52,116 nt of DNA from a virus: positions 1 through 52,116 of the IMG/VR virus record IMGVR_UViG_3300031227_004573. The stretch is one strand, 5' to 3'. Positions 47,150-52,116 of the stretch are shown here, piece after piece. Each line of letters begins with the position of its first letter. Position 1 is the first letter of the stretch. The position numbers were made by a program, and so were the translations under genes. The notes beneath the pieces are model-generated. The model had not been told where the DNA came from, searched no databases, and worked only from the letters and a program-made list of their open reading frames with translations.

Positions 47150-47914
47150 TCATACGTCTAGAGTAGACCTTCTATCTACTCTAACTTTATCAAAGTAAGT
47201 ACTCTCAACTATCTGAAGAGACTCGCACTCACTAAATCTCTTGTAAAATTCATCCTTCTTAATACAAGCACAAAAAGTTAATCTTCCTTTATTTACTAAT
47301 ACTTTTTTTTGAACAAAAATATACTTAAAACCAGCATCTTTAAGCCAATGTATAACGCAGCTTTTATTAGGACCACACCAATCAGTATTAGCTTCTCCAT
47401 AGAATAAAGATAGAGGAATCTCTCCTCCGTAATTAACTATGTGACTTCTTAGTATTAGTGTTGAGGTGCACACTTTTCTAATAGTATCTATTGCAAGTAG
47501 TGGATGTCTTAAGTGGTACAAAAGTCCATACATAAATACTAGATCAAATGTTCCATGAGTCTTAGCCTTAATATCATACACACCAGCACATTCTCTATTA
47601 ACTTTTGAATTTAATATTTTTTTAATTTTATAAAAATTAGTATTTTTACTCATTCTTCCTATATACTTTTTAGGTATTCCATCAAATCCCCAGTCATACT
47701 TTTCGTAGGTATCTACATCCGTAGATAGAACATTTTGAGAACCCCTCTTTTCTGCCCAGAAACTCCAAAATCCATCATTAGCAGCAATATCTAAAACTGA
47801 CTTACCTGATAAGGCTATATCTTCTATGTTTAATCTCTTAGGTTCTCTACGATAGTCTATATGACCCTCAGTAGCTTCTCCATTAGGTAAATCAATAACC
47901 ATATAAGTTTTCAT
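47150..47914 (-). CDS. SAM methyltransferase, CmoB/DUF1698-like
   Basis: 254 residues. VLDIAANDGFWSFWAEKRGS is the SAM-binding loop and FDLVFMYGLLYHLRHPLLAIDTIRK the following catalytic strand-helix, in the pattern of CmoB/DUF1698-like enzymes. NYGGEIPLSLFYGEANTDWCGP gives a substrate-binding region. It differs from the tandem pair next to it, so the cassette carries two types of methylation. AAAAAGGAG ribosome site before the ATG. Confidence 0.8.
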   Translation of the reverse strand: MKTYMVIDLPNGEATEGHIDYRREPKRLNIEDIALSGKSVLDIAANDGFWSFWAEKRGSQNVLSTDVDTYEKYDWGFDGIPKKYIGRMSKNTNFYKIKKILNSKVNRECAGVYDIKAKTHGTFDLVFMYGLLYHLRHPLLAIDTIRKVCTSTLILRSHIVNYGGEIPLSLFYGEANTDWCGPNKSCVIHWLKDAGFKYIFVQKKVLVNKGRLTFCACIKKDEFYKRFSECESLQIVESTYFDKVRVDRRSTLDV

Positions 47915-50900
47915 TTAGTACTCCTTTTTAAAATATTCTTCTGAACTTAGCTCTAATCTATCTACTAGTTGATCGCTATCACAAAAAATAGAGTAATAAT
48001 TACAAATAAAATAAATAAATTTATCTTTTACTTTTTGATCAATCTTGAACTTATCAAGTTTTTTGTATAAATCCTTAAAATCTTCTAGAGTTCTCATTTG
48101 AAACACCAACTTATCATTATCACAAAAGTGGTAGCCCACTGTTGCAAACTTTTTATTTTGAATTAGTCCTTCAAACGTAGTTGTCGAGCTATAGGTAGTA
48201 AAGTTATCAAAGATACTAAAAAGAGAATTTATATTCTCATCTATCTTTACTATATTCTTATAGTTGTATATGTAGTCCATTAGTTGAGCATCTCGTTTTT
48301 TTATTGTATTGTACACTGGATGAGCTTTAAATAAGAAGGTGGTATCTAGGTTATTTGTTACTAAGTGATGTATGTAATCTTTATAGTCTTTAATTTCTGT
48401 ATTTTTACTATGAATAATACTTTTGTCGCAGACCTCTTGACCCAATAATACTATATACTTGGATCTATACGAAAGACCATACTTCTTAAAGAGTTCCTTT
48501 TTAGTAATGTTCTGAGGTTGTCGTACCTTTGTCCAACTAGGAATATTTGGTTTTTTATTAATTTTTATAGAGTCAATATACTTTTTAATATCATTACTTG
48601 GATCGAAGTGCGCTCCTGTTCTATCAAATACATTTTTAACACCTAAAAAGGCTTCATTAAATAACCAATTTATGTCTCTTTGTTGACATATCTTTTTAAG
48701 TGTCTCAGGAGGATAGTCTACGCTCACAACGCTATCTGGCTCTATCTTGTCTATATACTCCTCTAAATTTGCTACAGGATCTTTTTGAAAAATTAATTGA
48801 TACTTTTCGTTTAGTTTGCTATTATCTCTAAAATATCGATGGTATTTTGCCCCCACTCTATATATCAAAAGTTTTTTCTTTTTTGCAACCCTATTTTTAA
48901 GTTCTTCAAAATTATTTATTATTTTATCTTCAGGGATCTCTTTGTTGCATTTATGATCAGGACGAAAACAATTACAAAAAGGTTCTGGAGTTACTTGTCC
49001 ATACTTACTTAAATCCATTCCCTTTTCTAAGTATAACTCAGGTTTTTGACATCCTCCATATAGACCAAAAGTCCTAGTTCCTGTAGCTAGAGCCATAGGT
49101 AACAAATAGCAATTAGGAGATATAACCATATCAGCTAGTTTAACTAATCCAAATAAGTCCTCCAAAGAGAGTTCTCCTCTGTGGAAAGCATAGTCTATAT
49201 TTTTTGGTTTTTTAGTAAAATACTCAAATTCTAAATCTGCTATAGATATAAAAAAATACTCTTTCTTATACTTATCTATTAGTAATTGCATGTACCCAGG
49301 TTTGGGATCTCTTGCAGGGCACCGCCACTCTCGTCTTTGAGTTGGAAAATGAACTATACAAAGCTTTCTATGACCTATATATATCTTCTTACAAATGGTT
49401 TTTGCTCTGTCTATCCACTCTTGTTTAGGAGTAAAAGAAAAGTCGTATGTAGTAATAGGTAGTACTTTTTGAAATTGTTGTCCTATACTCAGTCCTTTTT
49501 TAAACCCCTTCCAGTATTCGGGTTTAATTACTTTTTTGTAATTAGAGGGCATAGGATAGAATAAATCTTTAGACATTTTATCAGCTAACTTATTATGATG
49601 TTTAAACCCTTTATGAGGAGTTCTAACAGGTTTAAGATTAGGAATATCCCAGTATACTTGAGGAGTAAAAGTCATTAAATAAAGCTCTTTATCTTTACAA
49701 AAATCTTTTATAAAAGGTCTTTGCCAGAAATTATCTCCTATACCTGCATACCCCTCCATAAAAAAAGGCGCTTCTTTGCTCTCTTTCGCGAGGATTAGTG
49801 GTTTATTAGACTTACTAATTTCTTTAAATTTATCTAGAATTACATCAGGAGTGATAGTTCTTAGGCAATAGCCCTCTTCCTTTTGAGTACACATTCTATC
49901 CTCAGGAGCCACCCATTGCCTATCACTGCAAGGATAACATGGTACTTTAGTTTTATCGGGTACTAAAGGATAACAATTTTTATAAGTTGAGCACCTCCAC
50001 TCCGCTGGAATATGCCCCATTATAGCTATAGTAGGTTTATCTAGAGCCCCTGCTACATGTAATACACCAGTATCTGCAGTAATTACACAGTCTAATTGAT
50101 TTATAAGAGCAAATAACTGCCTCATACTTGTTTTTCCTACTAAGTCTATACAATCCTCAAATTTGAATTTCTGAGTTCCCAGCATAATAGGAGTATATCC
50201 TAAAGACGTTAATTTAGTGCATAACTTTTGAGTATAGTCTCTAAAGTAGGACCTATGACTGCTATAAGAATACCAACATACTCCTACTGTTTTTTTGTAC
50301 TTTTTTAAGAGCTCTGTAGCATATTCCTTTTCTTCTTTACTTAATACTATAGTAGGTTTTAATGTTACTAAATCTTGATTTCTTAATCCACATAAATAAG
50401 CAGTTGAATAGACTCTGTGCTGTTTATTAAAATCTAGACTGTATTCACTTAATCTTCCACTAAGAGACACATAAGATTTAACAAGATGTAAAGGAATTTG
50501 AGTGCTAGAAGTATATACTTTATCTACAAAATCTAAATTATCTAAAATAGAAGCATTACCAGGTTCTACGGAATACTGAACTTTCCAACCTAAAGAATGT
50601 AAGGTTTTTGCAGTGGGTAGAGACATTAATACATCTCCCATACCATCATAAGTCTCAATTACAAATGTTTTGTCTTGCTGTAACTTTTTAGATATTTGTT
50701 TTAAAATAGGTAAGTCTTTAGAATCAGTGATAACTGGAAGTTCTGCTCCATACTGACTAGCAAATAATTTAGCTTTAACTTTTGCACTAGTTACGTTATT
50801 ATGGAATACTGCCTTTATTCCTTGAGGATTTTTAAATAATAGATGAGAGAACCACCTCTGTTTAGTCTCTACATACACTATACGGTCGTGCTTAATAGCA

Positions 50901-51139
50901 TTAACGGGCATTTGAGTGCATACATATACAATATTTATATTCTTAGTTAATAATTGCTCGATAAAAGCAACGTCCAAAGGGGTGTTATCGTCGTGATATC
51001 CATATCCTAGAACAGTGTATTCAGTATCTATGGCGGTAAATACAGCTATTCCCTGACTAGTATAAAAACTATCTGATTGTTTCGATTTGTAATATATTAA
51101 AGTTTGACGTAGGTGGGGATTTGAATTTAAATATAACAT
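47915..51139 (-). CDS. Three-domain glycosyltransferase (GT9-GT9-capsule type)
   Basis: 1,074 residues, the largest protein here. After an N-terminal segment (1-155), residues about 159-445 form a GT9 heptosyltransferase-like domain (TYDGMGDVLMSLPTAKTL, VITADTGVLHVAGALDKPTIAIMG). Residues 457-745 are a second, diverged GT9 (GYAGIGDNFW, MVISPNCYLLPMALATGT). Residues about 755-1074 resemble capsule polysaccharide GT-B enzymes (FLFKAHPVYN, SLFSIFDNFTTYSSTTTFEGL). It could add two or three sugars in series. Acceptor unknown, perhaps capsid. The AAGGAG site is only two bases from the ATG. Confidence 0.82.
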   Translation of the reverse strand: MLYLNSNPHLRQTLIYYKSKQSDSFYTSQGIAVFTAIDTEYTVLGYGYHDDNTPLDVAFIEQLLTKNINIVYVCTQMPVNAIKHDRIVYVETKQRWFSHLLFKNPQGIKAVFHNNVTSAKVKAKLFASQYGAELPVITDSKDLPILKQISKKLQQDKTFVIETYDGMGDVLMSLPTAKTLHSLGWKVQYSVEPGNASILDNLDFVDKVYTSSTQIPLHLVKSYVSLSGRLSEYSLDFNKQHRVYSTAYLCGLRNQDLVTLKPTIVLSKEEKEYATELLKKYKKTVGVCWYSYSSHRSYFRDYTQKLCTKLTSLGYTPIMLGTQKFKFEDCIDLVGKTSMRQLFALINQLDCVITADTGVLHVAGALDKPTIAIMGHIPAEWRCSTYKNCYPLVPDKTKVPCYPCSDRQWVAPEDRMCTQKEEGYCLRTITPDVILDKFKEISKSNKPLILAKESKEAPFFMEGYAGIGDNFWQRPFIKDFCKDKELYLMTFTPQVYWDIPNLKPVRTPHKGFKHHNKLADKMSKDLFYPMPSNYKKVIKPEYWKGFKKGLSIGQQFQKVLPITTYDFSFTPKQEWIDRAKTICKKIYIGHRKLCIVHFPTQRREWRCPARDPKPGYMQLLIDKYKKEYFFISIADLEFEYFTKKPKNIDYAFHRGELSLEDLFGLVKLADMVISPNCYLLPMALATGTRTFGLYGGCQKPELYLEKGMDLSKYGQVTPEPFCNCFRPDHKCNKEIPEDKIINNFEELKNRVAKKKKLLIYRVGAKYHRYFRDNSKLNEKYQLIFQKDPVANLEEYIDKIEPDSVVSVDYPPETLKKICQQRDINWLFNEAFLGVKNVFDRTGAHFDPSNDIKKYIDSIKINKKPNIPSWTKVRQPQNITKKELFKKYGLSYRSKYIVLLGQEVCDKSIIHSKNTEIKDYKDYIHHLVTNNLDTTFLFKAHPVYNTIKKRDAQLMDYIYNYKNIVKIDENINSLFSIFDNFTTYSSTTTFEGLIQNKKFATVGYHFCDNDKLVFQMRTLEDFKDLYKKLDKFKIDQKVKDKFIYFICNYYSIFCDSDQLVDRLELSSEEYFKKEY

Positions 51140-51165
51140 AACTCCTTCTACTCGTCTAAATTAAA

Positions 51166-51191
51166 CTAGTAGGGGTTTGACCCCCTACTAG
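51166..51191 (-). terminator. Terminator hairpin after capsid gene
   Basis: A perfect 10-base stem, CTAGTAGGGG at 51166-51175 with CCCCTACTAG at 51182-51191 and a six-base loop, lies 16 bases after the capsid stop. Read on the - strand it is followed by TTTAATTTAG, a broken T run. It probably ends most capsid transcripts and lets a fraction pass into the decoration and tail genes, giving high capsid and lower enzyme levels. Confidence 0.75.
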
Positions 51192-51206
51192 ATTATTAGC
51201 TACTTA

Positions 51207-52116
51207 TCAGCTTCCAGAAGCATAAAGCTCAACTACGCCTTCGTAGTTTCCACTACTATTCTTTAGTTGTGCCTTAAAATCTATCTCTTCAGCGATAATT
51301 ATTCTCTTAGAGAACGTATCTACTAAATCCTTAGTTCTGAAAAATACATTCTTCCTAATACCTGAAACAAAAGCATCCTTTCTTACTAGGATAGCGATAC
51401 CGTTGCCACTATTAAGTGCGTCAAGATGTGTGGTCTCTATGACTTTAACACCCAAAATAGGAGGAATATTTCCAGTCTTAAGCAAATCAGAATCTACGCG
51501 GTAAGATTGATTGTAAACTCTGTCTTCTTTTCTCAATTTGAGAGCAGCAGCAGAATCAGCAAACAACATTAACTTACTAGGATCAGATCCATAAATCCCT
51601 AGAGCGCTTCTAGCTTGTGCTATCTTATCTGTCAAAGCATCTGCGGCGTCGTAGGAAATTTTTGTGGTTGCACCAACAAAAGTTCCATCAGCGTGAGCTA
51701 CTTTATAGATACCATCACACAGCTTGTCGTAAGTTTGCGTACCAGCAGCATAAACTCCTTTCAACATCGCGAGTTCTTCTGCTTCGGCTAACTTAGTAAC
51801 AAGAGTCTGACGAATCCACTTAGCAAGATCAATACTTGCAGTTTCCAGATCGTCTTCTATGATGTCAACGTAAGCTACTAAAAGTCTAGGAATAAGAATG
51901 ACTGAACCAGTGTTAACAGACTGCTCTGTGTTACCAGTTACATCTGTACCATAACCTATAACTCTTACAGTATTAGCACCATAAGTAACAACCGGAATAG
52001 TTAAATTCCGAGCGTTCTTAGGAACTGTAATAGAAGCAAAAAACCTGCGAAGGTAATTTAGCTCTTGCAGCTCTGCTACAACTTTAGAAGTTACGGGTCG
52101 AGGCATGTCATCACCG
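51207..52116 (-). CDS. Major capsid protein (HK97-fold), open at window edge
   Basis: At least 299 residues from ATG 52106; the frame stays open for the remaining 10 bases of the window and no ribosome site is visible there, so the start is probably outside. The sequence has the HK97 pattern: N-arm, E-loop/P-domain stretch (VPVVTYGANTVRVIGYG-type), a spine helix (SIDLAKWIRQTLVTKLAEAEELAML), A-domain (PSKLMLFADSAAALKL, PPILGVKVIET) and a closing strand (RIIIAEEIDFKAQL). A cleavable N-terminal scaffold or protease gene may lie beyond the edge. Confidence 0.88.
   Translation of the reverse strand, partial: GDDMPRPVTSKVVAELQELNYLRRFFASITVPKNARNLTIPVVTYGANTVRVIGYGTDVTGNTEQSVNTGSVILIPRLLVAYVDIIEDDLETASIDLAKWIRQTLVTKLAEAEELAMLKGVYAAGTQTYDKLCDGIYKVAHADGTFVGATTKISYDAADALTDKIAQARSALGIYGSDPSKLMLFADSAAALKLRKEDRVYNQSYRVDSDLLKTGNIPPILGVKVIETTHLDALNSGNGIAILVRKDAFVSGIRKNVFFRTKDLVDTFSKRIIIAEEIDFKAQLKNSSGNYEGVVELYASGS

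Noticed and set aside
1-52116. Use of a nonstandard genetic code with a reassigned stop
   Set aside because: TAA, TAG and TGA all end well-defined genes at tight overlaps; only the tail-chaperone junction hints at readthrough.
1-52116. CRISPR array, tRNA genes or attachment/integration genes
   Set aside because: No spaced identical repeats, no cloverleaf-like stretch in the few gaps, and no integrase, excisionase or repressor-like gene seen. Gaps are almost all under 100 bases; a dedicated tRNA search was not possible by eye.

Overview
This window reads as part of the genome of a tailed double-stranded DNA phage with a siphovirus-type tail. It has a terminase, portal, HK97-type capsid protein, head-tail connectors, an approximately 800-residue tape measure, two consecutive tail-chaperone-like ORFs and large tail-tip/fibre proteins. 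There is no sheath or baseplate wedge gene, no integrase or repressor, and no lysis gene. The DNA is AT-rich, genes are packed with 4-nt ATGA-type overlaps, and ribosome binding sites are strong AGGAGG types. This suggests a low-GC host such as a Firmicute, but the sequence does not name the host.

Positions 1-29,991 are all on the + strand. The first 12.8 kb holds DNA replication and recombination genes: a 5'-3' exonuclease, a primase-helicase, a MazG-like pyrophosphohydrolase, a fused uracil-DNA-glycosylase/3'-5' exonuclease/family A polymerase, a RuvC-like resolvase, a polynucleotide-kinase-like protein with a separate HAD phosphatase, RecA, an HNH-like protein and a phosphoesterase. Five very small proteins sharing a C-terminal PKLKxxLL tail are scattered among them. 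From 13.2 to 25.8 kb lie nucleotide and 7-deazaguanine genes (PRTase, FolE2, two PTPS-fold proteins, a DpdA-like transglycosylase, DeoC, two deoxyribosyltransferase-like proteins, a DUF5664-like protein), an SbcD/SbcC pair, an RNA ligase and several tiny zinc-ribbon proteins. From 25.8 to 30 kb come a two-piece sigma-like factor, small and large terminase, and portal, closed by a strong terminator.

Positions 30,045-52,116 are all on the - strand and converge on that terminator. Read in transcription order from the right: the major capsid protein (open at the window edge) and a terminator hairpin. Next comes a roughly 8.6-kb cassette of surface-chemistry enzymes: a three-domain glycosyltransferase, three methyltransferases, two LicD-like proteins, a nucleotidyltransferase-acetyltransferase fusion and a class III aminotransferase. 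Then come a shortened nucleotidyltransferase-like gene, head-tail connectors interrupted by an HNH homing-type endonuclease, tail terminator, tail tube, chaperone-like pair, tape measure and tail-tip/fibre proteins.

Inferred working picture: the phage replicates with its own PolA and primase-helicase, may replace guanine with a 7-deazaguanine, repairs cleaved RNA, and switches to late transcription with its own split sigma factor. It may decorate its particle, or alter the host surface, with a methylated and possibly acetylated sugar or phospho-compound. The most unusual parts are the decoration cassette beside the capsid gene, the PKLKxxLL small-protein family, the split sigma pair and the UDG-polymerase fusion. 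Prohead protease, scaffold, QueC, QueE and lysis genes are not in this window and may lie outside it.
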